From the NCBI RefSeq assembly GCF_000755145.1, contig NZ_CP009228.1, positions 1,051,827 through 1,115,826 on the forward strand: a stretch of 64,000 nucleotides of DNA, given 5' to 3'. Under the pieces are notes generated by a model that was given only the letters and a program-made list of their open reading frames with translations, made no database searches and had not been told where the DNA came from. This stretch comes from Treponema putidum (GTDB taxonomy: Bacteria; Spirochaetota; Spirochaetia; Treponematales; Treponemataceae). Both the position numbers and the translations under genes were made by a program. This document shows, in pieces, positions 26,675 to 37,600 of the stretch (its first letter is position 1; each line of letters starts with the position of its first letter).

Positions 26675-27173
26675 TTACATATTCTTTTAAAGGAAGACCT
26701 GCAATCTTAATATCTTTAGGATCTTCATAATTCGGAATAAGTTTAAAGAAATTTATATAAATTTTATTCCCCTTTATATAAAATTCTTCTGCATGGGCAG
26801 GGATAAATATAAGTTCTATTTCATCGAATTTTGTAGAGGGTTTATACTTTTCGATGATCTCCTCAAGGTTTAAGGTCTTAATCGGTGCCATCATGTTATG
26901 CATGGTCTGTAAGTCTTCTAAAATCCACATATTGTTATTCCAAAAACGGCTCTCACTCATAGTGCGGTTATTCAGCTTTTCTCTGTTGGAAATTGCAGAC
27001 ATAACCCTCCGCACGGAATCCTTAGAAAAGTCGTCGCCATAGACAACTTCCATTTGCGGCTTTTCGGCAATACTCATAAAGTAATCGTCTCCCATCTTAT
27101 CCTTTGAAGCTACGCTTTCCCAAAAGAAAACCATCATTTCCAAAACATCAAAATCAATTTTTATATTTTTCAT
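26646..27173 (-). CDS. Hypothetical protein, 175 aa
   Basis: Soluble protein beginning MKNIKIDFDVLEMMVFFWES, preceded by a good GGAGG ribosome site seven bases from the ATG. It is acidic, with a helical first half and a beta-rich second half (ELIFIPAHAEEFYIKGNKIYI). No signal peptide, membrane segment or known catalytic motif is seen, and I do not recognise the family. It converges on the methyltransferase gene with a 29-base overlap of 3' ends. Confidence 0.65.
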   Translation of the reverse strand: MKNIKIDFDVLEMMVFFWESVASKDKMGDDYFMSIAEKPQMEVVYGDDFSKDSVRRVMSAISNREKLNNRTMSESRFWNNNMWILEDLQTMHNMMAPIKTLNLEEIIEKYKPSTKFDEIELIFIPAHAEEFYIKGNKIYINFFKLIPNYEDPKDIKIAGLPLKEYVIKKIEDLLH

Positions 27174-27312
27174 AAAAACCTCCGGAATAATTTTTTAACC
27201 AATGAAGAGTGTACATCTATTACCGTTTTTTTTCAATGAGGGGTAACTAAAAATATGATAGAGACGTTACAGAGCATTTAAAAAAAATGAAATTTTTAAG
27301 GTACGCTATAGC

Positions 27313-28224
27313 CTATAATTTTTCAATCTCTTTTTCAGAAAGCCCTGTGATTGTATAAATATCCTCAAGCGGATAATTCATGTTTTTCATGATTTTTGCT
27401 GTTTCAAGGGCTTTTTGATGTGATCCCTCAGCTCGGCCTTCAGCCCGTCCTTCGGTTAATCCTATACTTTTTCCTTCGGCTCTGCCTTCCGCTAAACCCT
27501 CAGCCAAGCCTTCTCTTCTAGCTTCGCTGCGCTCATCTTCCACATACATCCGGTATTTTTCGTCAGAGAGTTCTATTGCCATTCGCCTCTCTTCATCAGT
27601 TACCCTAAAGAGTGTTGCTTCTGCCATTTTTATACCCTCCTCTAAGCTGCACAATTTTTCCAACATTCCGCTTTTTTTGTCTTCTTCATAGTTGGCTAAA
27701 AACCTTATCCAAAAGTCTTTTAAGTTATACTCTTCCAATCTCTTTTTCATAGTATAACCTATTAGCTCATTTAATTCAACATAAAGATATTGAATTATAG
27801 AGCTCTCAGGCATTTTTACCGGCTCTGCGTTTTTAGGAACATCGCAGCCGAAAACTGAAAGGCTTATAGCGTATAAAAAATCGTCTTCTTTAGGCTCAGT
27901 CTTTAAAAAGCGGGAAGCGAGGCGCATAAGGTACATTTGACTTCTGCGAGGATAGTTTGTTTTCCAAAACTGCTGCATTTCAAGGTCGACAAGAAGGCCG
28001 TTGTCGGTTCTAATCAAAAAATCGAGGCGGTAAGTTTCTCCCGAAGGCCTATCCCGAATAAGTTCGGTGTTTATAATTTCAGCCTTTGTGATTTTACCGT
28101 AAGAATCTTCTAAAAAAGCGTTTAAAAAGCTTATTAGAGCCTTATTTCCTTCTTCTCCTTTTGAAAACATCAGCTTAAAAACCCAATCTGTTTTGGGGTT
28201 TAAAATAGGTTGTTCATTTGACAT
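27313..28224 (-). CDS. Rpn/TIGR01784-family PD-(D/E)XK nuclease (recombination-promoting, transposase-like)
   Basis: 303 residues. N-terminal signature NPKTDWVFKLMFSKGEEG and the nuclease core RLDFLIRTDNGLLVDLEMQ (Asp...Glu-x-Gln) identify the Rpn/PD-(D/E)XK transposase-like family, whose members cleave DNA and promote RecA-independent recombination. The start at 28224 is chosen because GAGGAGA sits just before it; the frame is open for 25 more codons upstream. Residues ~245-280 are a run of short Glu-Gly repeats (EGLAEGLAEGRAEG and variants), common in these proteins and prone to slippage. No partner genes or terminal repeats are visible, so it is not an IS element by itself. Confidence 0.85.
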   Translation of the reverse strand: MSNEQPILNPKTDWVFKLMFSKGEEGNKALISFLNAFLEDSYGKITKAEIINTELIRDRPSGETYRLDFLIRTDNGLLVDLEMQQFWKTNYPRRSQMYLMRLASRFLKTEPKEDDFLYAISLSVFGCDVPKNAEPVKMPESSIIQYLYVELNELIGYTMKKRLEEYNLKDFWIRFLANYEEDKKSGMLEKLCSLEEGIKMAEATLFRVTDEERRMAIELSDEKYRMYVEDERSEARREGLAEGLAEGRAEGKSIGLTEGRAEGRAEGSHQKALETAKIMKNMNYPLEDIYTITGLSEKEIEKL

Positions 28225-28335
28225 AACGTTTCTCCTCAATAATAATTTACATACCAAATCAATGGTCAGGATAAAGCAAAAATATTTATGCCTAATCATT
28301 ATTATTGTAGGATTTTATTGCATTTAAGAGTAAAA

Positions 28336-29715
28336 TTATAAAAAAAAGCTTTTATTTTTTATTCCCGAAACCCATTTGGTGTTTAAAATTAAAATAACGG
28401 CAATTAGACCGGCCGTTACGTTTGAAAAAAGATTTCCCCAATAGATTGAGTAGTACGAAAGGTATTTTTCGGTTGTAATTATAAATATGTACCTCAAAAG
28501 CCATATACGCAAAATACCCAGCATTAACGGAACCTTTGTTTTTCCAAGGCCGATAAAGGCTCCTTGAATTGTCATACAGACACCGAAGCCTATTACCGAG
28601 TAGGTGTAAATATGCAGGGCTTTTACTGCAATTTCTCCTATCTGGGGCATTTCAGGTTTAAACATTGATACGAGGTAGGCGGAAGACGGGACTATAATAG
28701 CTATAAGGACGGCTCCGCTTATTGCGCTTGTGATACAGCCTAAAAGGCAGGAACGCTTCGCTTTTCCGGGGTTTCCGGAGCCTATATTCATGCTGACCAT
28801 GGTCGTAACGGCAGCACTAAAACAGCCGGGAATATTAAAACAAATTGTCGAGATATTGCTTGCAATACTTTGACCGTTTAAAACTACGGCACCGTAGGGT
28901 TCCATTTCTCTGTTTATCAAAAAAAAGCCTACATAGATGAAAGCATAATTTATCATTGCAGGAAAGCCGACCCGTAGCAATTCATGTATTGATGAAGGCA
29001 AAAATTTAAATTGTTTTAAAGTGAGTTTATCCGGTGTGTTTTTTATAAAAAGGTCGTAGAACATCCATGCCGCTACTACGATATTGGCTAAAAGAGAGGC
29101 TAAAACACATCCGTCTATTTTCATACTCAAAAAATATAAAAATATAAGGTTGCCGATTATTTTGATTATAAGCATTATAATCATTCTAAAAAAAGGAGCC
29201 TCAGGCTTGCCGTTTGCATTCTTTATTCCGTTGTATATGGATTCCATAAAGCTAAAAGGCATTACCAGACAATAAAGAGAAATATATCTGAAAACCAACG
29301 GAGCTATTTCGCTTTTTAGGCTATAGCTTATTACGGTACCTAATATAAATAAAATCGGAATTGAAATCAGGCCTAAGAAAAAAGCAAACACGAAAATTTG
29401 TGTTGCCGTTTTTCTACTCTCATCTATATCTCCGCGTCCGTTGAGCTGGCCTATGATTGCCGTAGCTCCAACGCTCAAGCCCTGTCCGAGAGCCAATACA
29501 ATGGAGATAATCGGCTGGGAAAAACTGACAGCACTTGCCGTTACATGATCCGTAAGCCTGTTTATAAAAAGGCCGTCCGTAAATGGCATCATAGCTTGAA
29601 GCATTGCCATCATAAGGGCAGGCAAAGATAGTATGAGCAAGGTTTTAATAGGGGATGCAGTTAAAATGAGTTCACGCCTTTGAGCCGTAGTTTGTCCGAT
29701 AAAATTGAATCTCAT
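28336..29715 (-). CDS. MATE-family multidrug/sodium antiporter
   Basis: 459 residues with about twelve hydrophobic segments in two homologous halves, beginning LPALMMAMLQAMMPFTDGLFI, the usual first helix of MATE exporters. Substrate cannot be inferred. The gene is monocistronic, lacks a clear Shine-Dalgarno site, and is divergent from the giant Ig-repeat gene with 235 bp of regulatory DNA between them. Confidence 0.88.
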   Translation of the reverse strand: MRFNFIGQTTAQRRELILTASPIKTLLILSLPALMMAMLQAMMPFTDGLFINRLTDHVTASAVSFSQPIISIVLALGQGLSVGATAIIGQLNGRGDIDESRKTATQIFVFAFFLGLISIPILFILGTVISYSLKSEIAPLVFRYISLYCLVMPFSFMESIYNGIKNANGKPEAPFFRMIIMLIIKIIGNLIFLYFLSMKIDGCVLASLLANIVVAAWMFYDLFIKNTPDKLTLKQFKFLPSSIHELLRVGFPAMINYAFIYVGFFLINREMEPYGAVVLNGQSIASNISTICFNIPGCFSAAVTTMVSMNIGSGNPGKAKRSCLLGCITSAISGAVLIAIIVPSSAYLVSMFKPEMPQIGEIAVKALHIYTYSVIGFGVCMTIQGAFIGLGKTKVPLMLGILRIWLLRYIFIITTEKYLSYYSIYWGNLFSNVTAGLIAVILILNTKWVSGIKNKSFFL

Positions 29716-29806
29716 ACTTTAAGTATTTTACTTTATTCTCTAAAAATAGGGAAGATGTATAAATGAAAAAAATTGTATAAAATTTATATAAAATATCAAA
29801 AATTGG

Positions 29807-29836
29807 TTGATATTATCAATGTTTTGTATGTATATT
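29807..29836 (+). promoter_or_regulatory. Promoter with palindromic -35 region upstream of the Ig-repeat operon
   Basis: TTGATA (29807-29812) and TATATT (29831-29836) with an 18-base spacer form a plausible promoter for the gene at 29951. The -35 box is one arm of a perfect palindrome TTGATA-T-TATCAA (29807-29819), so a dimeric repressor binding there would occlude RNA polymerase. Confidence 0.5.
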
Positions 29837-29950
29837 AATATCCACTATATCACTCATAATATTTTAACCTGTTTTAGACAAATTAAAGATTTTGTCTATA
29901 TTTGCCGATAACCTGTAGGTATATTTATGTAATTTACTTAGGAGTATGCT

Positions 29951-32900
29951 ATGAAGAAAATTATCTTATATTTTGCCGTCTCAGCGGGCTTATTCGGTAT
30001 GCTTTATGCCGGAGGATCTAAAGATATTGATACGGTTCAGATGACAAATAATGAAAGCTGGGAAAAATCTATAGATATTTCTAATAAGAAAAAAGGAAAG
30101 TACAATATCATAATAACGGCTACAGATATAGCAGGAAATGAAGGCTATGTCGGCCCGTTTAATATGTATATAGATCCTAATTCGGACTTACCGATAGTAA
30201 ATATAAGTAATCCTAAAAATGATGATGTTGTATCAGGAAACTTAAATGTGATAGGCACCTGTTTAGATGATGATGCCGTCGACTATGTAGAACTTAGGGT
30301 AGACGGAGGAGAAACCATATATAGGGCAAAAGGAAAAGAGTTTTGGTCGTATTATATAAATACTGAAAATTTTGAAGAAGGAACCCATACGATAGAGGCC
30401 TGGGGAGTTGATATTAACGGAGTAAAGGGTAAATCGGCAAAGAACAGCTTTTATCTAAACCGTAGAACCCCTATAACGGGTATAGTAAATAAGACTATCG
30501 GGGAACTTGTTTCAGGAAATATAACTATTGAAGGAACAGTGGAAGACGGAAACGGTATAGAAAGGCTTCTTTATTCGGTAAACGACGGTGAGAATTTTGA
30601 AGAAATTAAACTATCATATAATAAAAAAACAAAACAGTCTCATTTTTCTTTAAAATTAAACACAAAAACAATAAATGACGGGCCCAAACTTCTTTGGTTT
30701 AAGGCCGTAGATAAGCATGGAAGTACGGGCATATACACATTTTTATTATTTATAGACAATACTCCTCCGGTAATAGAATTTATATATCCTGATAATGATC
30801 AGCCCATGCCCCCTGTATTTTCTATAGCAGGGAAGGTTATGGATTCGGCAGGTCTATCAAGTTTATCTTGGAAATGCGATGGACGGACTGGTGATTTTGA
30901 GCTTACTCCGGGAAATGATTATTGGATAAAGGAATTCGATGTAAGTAAAAGCGGTGTTAAGAGTGCAGCTGTAGAGATAACTGCACAAGATATAGCCGGA
31001 AATATTGTAAGGGTAAAAAAAACCATCCCAATCGATCAGAGCAAAGGGAAACCTGTAATAGAAATGCTCAACCCTGTAATGAATGCAAAGGTTTTTGAAG
31101 ACCTTTATATATCCGGTGTTGTGCATGACTTATATGGAGCAAGTGAAATACGGTATAAGATAGATAAGGGTGAAGAAAAAATTATACCTGCATATGATGC
31201 CGGCTTTGGAGCTGTAGAAAAAGGAATAAGCGCAGGAACCCATACATTAACGATATATGCAGTAAACAAAAAAGGAATATCCGGTGTTCCGGTAAATATA
31301 AATTTTAAAGCTGAAGGCAAGGAACCCGTTATATCATTTGATAACGGTAAAACCGTCATACCTGTATATAATGCTCAATCTAAGGATTCTACATCAATTC
31401 ATATAAAAGCTCCTTCAGGCTTAAAATATATAAGTGCAGGCTTTAACGGCGAAGATGAATCCTCCTTGCCATTAAAGGCCGGACAGACTGAATATGTGTT
31501 AAAAACAAATATAAATGCCAAATCCGAACCGGGCTTGTATACCGTCTCCGTTACGGCAGCCGACATAAATGACAGAATCACTAAGCAAACCTTGGTTATA
31601 CGTGTTGTAAATATGTCCGGATCAGGCGGAGAAGAGAATCTGGTTTGGGCTAAAAGTAATTTAAATGAGAATAATCAAATTATATTAGGTGAAGCTAAGC
31701 CCTTAATCGGTATTTATCAGCCCAGAGAAGGAATGGTTATAGAATCTTTGGAAGTTATAGGAGCTAAAAACATTGAGGCCGAATATGAAGGCAGTTTGGT
31801 AAAATTAACCGTAAAGGGAGACGGTTTATATAAGGGCGTAGGTGTAAAAATTACCGACAGTGAAGGTTCCGTATATACAAGTCCTCTTGTAGACATTCTT
31901 TCAGATATGGCTCCGCCTGAGATAAACCTTGATATTAATGAAGCTGCGTCTTTTGTAAATAATTCTATAAATTTAAAGGGTAAGGCCTCGGACGGGTCCG
32001 GCATTAAAACCGTGGAATATAGACTAGGCAGTGACGCACCTTATGTAAAGTTGTCCAATGCTTTTAATGAAAATATAAATCTAAGCGGACAACCTGACGG
32101 CCCCATACTTCTGACGGTAAAAGCCGTCGATTTATCCGGAAGAGAGAGCTTTGAATATAGACTATTTTACAAGGATACGGAAGCCCCCGAGGTTGTTATG
32201 GTCTTACCTGAAAGCGGAGGAATGGTAAACGGTTCGATCTACTCGGCCTTTAAAGTAAGTGATAGATTTCCCGGCGTAAAAGCTGAATATAAGGGTGCAA
32301 GCAAGGGAGCCGACTGGCAGAGCTTTGAATACAGTACTCTTCCTAATCTTATAGTAGGATCGGCAAAAGAGCCTTTAAGTAAAAATATGCAGTTTAGGTT
32401 TACCGACCTTGCAGGGAATTCAAGGAATTTTAACAGCTATAGTTTTGAAATAGATAATTCGGGAGATGCTCCGAGAGTAGATTTACACTTACCTCATGAG
32501 AACGAAATTATAACGGGCGATTTTGAAATTTCAGGAATGGTATATGATGATGATGAAGCCGCAAAGATTTATTACAAAATAGATAACGGTGCATATAAGC
32601 CGATGGAAATAAAAAACAGCTTTTCCATACCCGTATTGCTAAGCGAGCTTACTGATAATGAACATGAAATATCAATGTATGCTGAAGATATTTACGGGGT
32701 TACAAGTGAGCCTGTAAAAAGAAAGATAAGAGTGTCTTTAGAAGTACCTCAGGTAACCGTAGGTTACCCGCTTATAACCGATACCGTAAAAGGAATAAGC
32801 GTAATATCCGGAAATGCAATTGATAAAAACGGAATCAAACAGGTAGAAGTATCTGTTGACAACGGACAGACATATAACTTGGCAGAAGGCTCTGAAGAAT

Positions 32901-34621
32901 GGAAATACCGAATAAATACCCATATAATAAATGACGGTACCCATGTAGTCTTTATAAAGGCCACAGATAAATATGAACAAGTTTTTTTATATTCTACGTT
33001 AATAAACATAGACAATACGCCTCCTGTTTTAAGACTTGAATATCCTTTGGCCGGTTCAAAATTGGATAATAATCTTTTTGTATCGGGTCAAGTTTATGAT
33101 AATATTTCGCTTGAGGGCGTAATGTTGAAGATAAAAAGTCTTAGCGGTTCTTCCGTACCGCAAAAACTATCCGAGATAAAAATGGAAAAAGATATAATCT
33201 TATCCAAAGATATAGACATAAGTTCATTACCTGAAGGAAGATATAATCTTGAAATAAGCGGAGTGGATAAGGCAAATAACGTAAATGAGGCTTCTATCAA
33301 CTTTGATGTGTACCGGAAAAAAGACAAAAATAAGATAGAATTGCTGTATCCGCTGAATGGAGAGACGGTAAGAGGCGAATTTAATATATATGGAAGACTT
33401 ATATTGGATAAACGGGTTGAAGAAGCAATCTTATACATAGACGGTAAGGAGGCTGAAAGGGCTCCTGTATCTAAAACGGGCTATGTTTGTTTTAAATTAA
33501 ACAGTGAAAAGATTATAACAGGGGAACATAAACTTGAGCTAAGGGTAACTCCAAGCGGAACAGGTACATTGTCTTCCGAAGTACATACTATACACTATGA
33601 TGCAGTAGGGCCTTGGATTACAATCGATAACTTTGCTATGGGGGATTTTGCAATAGAAAGGCCTTATCTTAGAGGAAGGGCGGGATATACCGTATCCGAA
33701 GAAGAAAAGGCTCTGGTATCCTCAAAGGGTGCTGCATCAGAGGATAAAAGAGCTTTTAAGGCCAAGAAGCTGAAAAAAGTAGAAATCAGCTTTGATAACG
33801 GAAAAACCTTTGTTCCGGTTAAGTCAACCGCCAATTGGAAATATAGGCTTGAAACGGAAGATATGGCTCAAGGAAATCACTTTTTATTGGTAAGAGCCGT
33901 TATGGAAAACAAAGAAACGGCAGTCTGTAGAACAATAATAAAGATTGATAAGACAGCCCCTGAGATTACATTGATATCCCCGGGCGAGGGAGGAAGGTAT
34001 AACGGTTCTATAGACTTTAGAGGTTTATCATCTGATGATATAGAATTAGCCAAGGTTGAGGCTTCTTTAAGAAAGGGAGATAAGGCGAGCTATGGAGTAC
34101 CTAAGTTCATCCAAGGTTTACACGTAGAAGGTGCTTTTTGGGGCGCTTCCTTGTGGAATTTAGGTATAGGATTAAGTTTTTTTGACGATAACGTAAAACT
34201 GCAGCTTCATTACGGGCAGTTTTTACAAAGTCAGTTTACAGCATTATACGGTAATTATCAAATTAGGTACGGGGGGCATATAATATCGTTAAAACTTTTA
34301 GCTAACGTATATGAACTGCCTTTCGGTTACTATTTTGGACCTGATTGGAAATGGTTGTATTTGGATGTGGCCTTGGGTGCACAGTTTTCGCTTTTTACAA
34401 ATACCCAAAGCGGCCGTCCTCAAATATTGTCGGCTTTGCTTACACAAATTGAATTTCCCCGTGTGAAATTCCATAAGCAAAAATATTTTAGTTCTTTATC
34501 GTTATTTACGGAAGGACAATTATGGTTTATACCTACCGATGTAGATTCAACAAGTAAAAAATCTGCAATCAAATCGGTTATTCCGCATATATCAGTAGGT
34601 ATAAGAGTTGATATATTTTAA
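29951..34621 (+). CDS. Giant Ig-repeat surface protein with C-terminal barrel-like domain (1556 aa)
   Basis: A Sec signal peptide (KKIILYFAVSAGLFGMLYA, no lipobox Cys) is followed by roughly a dozen bacterial Ig-like domains of ~90 residues. Domain borders recur as IDNTPPVIEF, IDNTPPVLRLEYP, IDKTAPEITLISP and similar, with inner motifs such as VSGNITIEGTVEDGNGI and DGTHVVFIKATDK. The last ~170 residues change character: alternating aromatic/hydrophobic strands ending in ISVGIRVDIF, as in outer-membrane beta-barrel ends. The protein probably reaches the surface, with the Ig string either outside or spanning the periplasm. A ribosome site (AGGAGTATGCT then ATG) is present. It is followed 21 bp later by a second Ig-repeat gene, so both are likely co-expressed. 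Confidence 0.8.
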   Translation: MKKIILYFAVSAGLFGMLYAGGSKDIDTVQMTNNESWEKSIDISNKKKGKYNIIITATDIAGNEGYVGPFNMYIDPNSDLPIVNISNPKNDDVVSGNLNVIGTCLDDDAVDYVELRVDGGETIYRAKGKEFWSYYINTENFEEGTHTIEAWGVDINGVKGKSAKNSFYLNRRTPITGIVNKTIGELVSGNITIEGTVEDGNGIERLLYSVNDGENFEEIKLSYNKKTKQSHFSLKLNTKTINDGPKLLWFKAVDKHGSTGIYTFLLFIDNTPPVIEFIYPDNDQPMPPVFSIAGKVMDSAGLSSLSWKCDGRTGDFELTPGNDYWIKEFDVSKSGVKSAAVEITAQDIAGNIVRVKKTIPIDQSKGKPVIEMLNPVMNAKVFEDLYISGVVHDLYGASEIRYKIDKGEEKIIPAYDAGFGAVEKGISAGTHTLTIYAVNKKGISGVPVNINFKAEGKEPVISFDNGKTVIPVYNAQSKDSTSIHIKAPSGLKYISAGFNGEDESSLPLKAGQTEYVLKTNINAKSEPGLYTVSVTAADINDRITKQTLVIRVVNMSGSGGEENLVWAKSNLNENNQIILGEAKPLIGIYQPREGMVIESLEVIGAKNIEAEYEGSLVKLTVKGDGLYKGVGVKITDSEGSVYTSPLVDILSDMAPPEINLDINEAASFVNNSINLKGKASDGSGIKTVEYRLGSDAPYVKLSNAFNENINLSGQPDGPILLTVKAVDLSGRESFEYRLFYKDTEAPEVVMVLPESGGMVNGSIYSAFKVSDRFPGVKAEYKGASKGADWQSFEYSTLPNLIVGSAKEPLSKNMQFRFTDLAGNSRNFNSYSFEIDNSGDAPRVDLHLPHENEIITGDFEISGMVYDDDEAAKIYYKIDNGAYKPMEIKNSFSIPVLLSELTDNEHEISMYAEDIYGVTSEPVKRKIRVSLEVPQVTVGYPLITDTVKGISVISGNAIDKNGIKQVEVSVDNGQTYNLAEGSEEWKYRINTHIINDGTHVVFIKATDKYEQVFLYSTLINIDNTPPVLRLEYPLAGSKLDNNLFVSGQVYDNISLEGVMLKIKSLSGSSVPQKLSEIKMEKDIILSKDIDISSLPEGRYNLEISGVDKANNVNEASINFDVYRKKDKNKIELLYPLNGETVRGEFNIYGRLILDKRVEEAILYIDGKEAERAPVSKTGYVCFKLNSEKIITGEHKLELRVTPSGTGTLSSEVHTIHYDAVGPWITIDNFAMGDFAIERPYLRGRAGYTVSEEEKALVSSKGAASEDKRAFKAKKLKKVEISFDNGKTFVPVKSTANWKYRLETEDMAQGNHFLLVRAVMENKETAVCRTIIKIDKTAPEITLISPGEGGRYNGSIDFRGLSSDDIELAKVEASLRKGDKASYGVPKFIQGLHVEGAFWGASLWNLGIGLSFFDDNVKLQLHYGQFLQSQFTALYGNYQIRYGGHIISLKLLANVYELPFGYYFGPDWKWLYLDVALGAQFSLFTNTQSGRPQILSALLTQIEFPRVKFHKQKYFSSLSLFTEGQLWFIPTDVDSTSKKSAIKSVIPHISVGIRVDIF

Positions 34622-34642
34622 CAAAACTTTTTAGAGGTTTTT

Positions 34643-37600
34643 ATGAAAAAGAACAGATTTTTTTTAATTTTTTTGGTTTTAATTTTGTTTACGGTATTTT
34701 TGAGTGTTACTTGCAAACAAAACATAGGTTTGGGCGGCACTATCGATATTGAACGCCCGGACGGACAAATTATTTATCCTGATGCAGGAGGTGCACCTAT
34801 CAGGGGTAGTTTTGTGATGAAAGGAACGGCAAAGGACGATGAGGGTGTTAAAGATGTTTCTGTTGTATTTAAAAATACTGAAACAGGCTGGGTCTCTAAA
34901 CAATATTCTGCTGGCTTATCAGATGTTAATAATGGCTCTGTAATATGGACTCTGTCTGTTAATAATGAATTTACCGGAAGGACAAGAGATGGTCATCCCT
35001 TGGTAAAAGAGTATCCGATACCTGACGGTAAATACATTGCTACTGTTACTGTTACTGATATTACAGGTAGAACAACAAGTTTTAGCCGTGAGTACGATAT
35101 TGACAATACTCCCCCTGTGTTTATTGTGTCCCGCCCGTCGACGATTGTCTTAAACGATGATCCTACCGCACAGGCCGACCCTTACGGTTCGGTTTTTACA
35201 GTTATAGGACAAGCGGAAGATCGAAGCAAAATAGAGGATCTTACTTTAACAGTTGACGGTACCGATATAAGCATATCGAAAAAATTTGTCGGAAAAAATA
35301 TAAACGAAGAAATAGCTACTGCTGTGAAAAATGATACCGAGTTTACAGATCCTTTGTATAAATATAATGATATAAATGGAAATCCTAAAATTAAAGCGCA
35401 TGTATTTTTAACCGATAATGCGCGCTTTTTTAAAGGCGACGGAAATGAAGGTGAGGGAAACACTTCGGAATGGTATTATTTGCGGGATAGAGATATCCGA
35501 TCGGTTTTGGAAAAAGGATATACCGCCGATGTTATAAACGATTATTTTGCGGGGAAAAGAGGTTCGGCTTCTTCATCGAATAAAACGCTGAAGCTTTTGG
35601 CAAAATTATATGACGACAGTGATCCTGAAGGACAGTCTGTAAAACAGATATTGGAAAATGCCCGCATCATGACAAATGGCGTTACCAATGAAAAATTTTC
35701 CTTTTTTACGCTGGATCCGAATAAATCGCCCGGTTTTAAAGTAACAAATGGAACCCATTTTCCTCAATCCTATCCCGCGACGACTCCAGATGCGGATTTG
35801 CCTCATCCCGGTGTAGAGTTTTTCAGCGGTTCGGTACGGCCTAAAGTTTCTCTTAAGCTTATTCCGAATAGAAACAGCACTCCGTTGGTTGACCATTTCA
35901 ATTACAACGGATACAGATCGAGCGGTATTGTAATCAATATGTATAAATGCAACGATGATGTTTCGTATGTTGCTTCCGGCGATAAAAAAATATTGAATTT
36001 GGTGCAGTCCGCTACCCCTGCTTATTCTTTAAAATTTGCGGATTTATCGACACAAGACGAACTTAATCAGGTTGTTACCGGCACAAGTGAATTGACCGTA
36101 CAATGGCAGCTGCCGAATCCTGCTACTTTTTCTGCCGGATATTATGTAATAGAAGTAGAAGGAAAAGATACCGAAAATAATGATTTTGTTGCTTATGATA
36201 GAAATAATTCGCCCGGAGGCTCTTTCGTTATCAAGTTTGAACCGGCAGGTAACCACCTCATGATACTTCCCGGTGCTCCTTCCGGGTTTGTAAAAGAAGC
36301 TTTTCATGTCATTGCAAATGTTTCTTCCGGGCAGCCGGTTACCAAGGTATGTTATAAATTGGATGGGCCGGCGGGTGAAAGCGATACGGAACTTCCGTAC
36401 TCTTCCGGAACCGAATGGAAAACCGCTGTGCCTGTTTCACTTGGTTCATTATCGGAGGGACCACACACAGTTCATTTTTGGGCTAAGAGTGCAGGTCAGA
36501 CTGCTGCTGCCGAAAAAGCGTTTATTAAAGATACAACAGGTCCCGTGCCGGTTTTAGAATATCCTCCGGCAAATGCCGAGCAGGCGGGAACCGTAAGAAT
36601 TATGGGAAGCGTTAGCGATGCCTATGCCGGCGTAAACAAGGACGGTACGAAGTACATCATAGGAAAACAGACTTCCGTGCCAACCATTAATACTACTACT
36701 GGTTGGCGGGTTATGGATAAAACCACTCCGGTTTCATGGGAGTTTACGTATAACTTGGATGATTTTTCGTCAAATCCCGCCTCTCACGGTGATTTGGTTA
36801 GCGCGGGTGTGTACGATATTCCCGTCTATATTTTGACCGAAGATACCATAGGAAACAAAGCTGTTAAAGACTTCACTATACGCTATGATTCGAACGGCGA
36901 CAAGCCGGTTATTACAGTACTTTCACCGCAGCAAAATCAAACTTTGGGCGGTACCGTCCAAATATTCGGTACGGCAGCTGCCCGACTGGGCACTCCTGCA
37001 GACATCGGTAACGTATATATTCAGTTTTCAAAAAACGGCGACTTTAACGATACTGCAAACGGGAATATGACTTTCGGAACATCCGGCGGCGGCTATGATG
37101 CCGATTGGTATAAAGGCGGCGACGGTCAACTTGTACCGGGTACTGACGGTGCTACCGGTGGCTCGAATTGGCAAATTTCGATAAATGAAAACGGAGCGTT
37201 TAATAACCCGAACGGGCAAAACTGGGCGGTTTATTTCAGAGTCTGTGCCAAAAATAAAACTACCGGTAAATTAGGTTCATGGTCAGAGACTATAAAAATC
37301 TTTATAGATGAAAATTATCCGACAATCGGCAGCCCCGATTCCTTAAAGCTGGTAAATAAATCGGACGATTCAAATCCGATAAATTATACATCGGGTATGT
37401 GGATCGCTGACGGGAAAAAACTTATCGGTTCTTTATACGACGACTCCGGAATAAAAACCGTCGAGATTTCATCTCAGGAACTGTTGGGCAATCAAAAATA
37501 TAATTTGTCACAAGCGTTGTCAAACCATTGGATTGTCGAAGACACCGCACATGCGCCTGCTTCTCCCGGTGCAAAAAATTATATGCTTCAAATTCCTCTT

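Noticed and set aside
27313-28224. Rpn-family gene as an insertion sequence
   Set aside because: No terminal inverted repeats or target duplication are visible around it; the family name 'transposase' does not imply an IS here.
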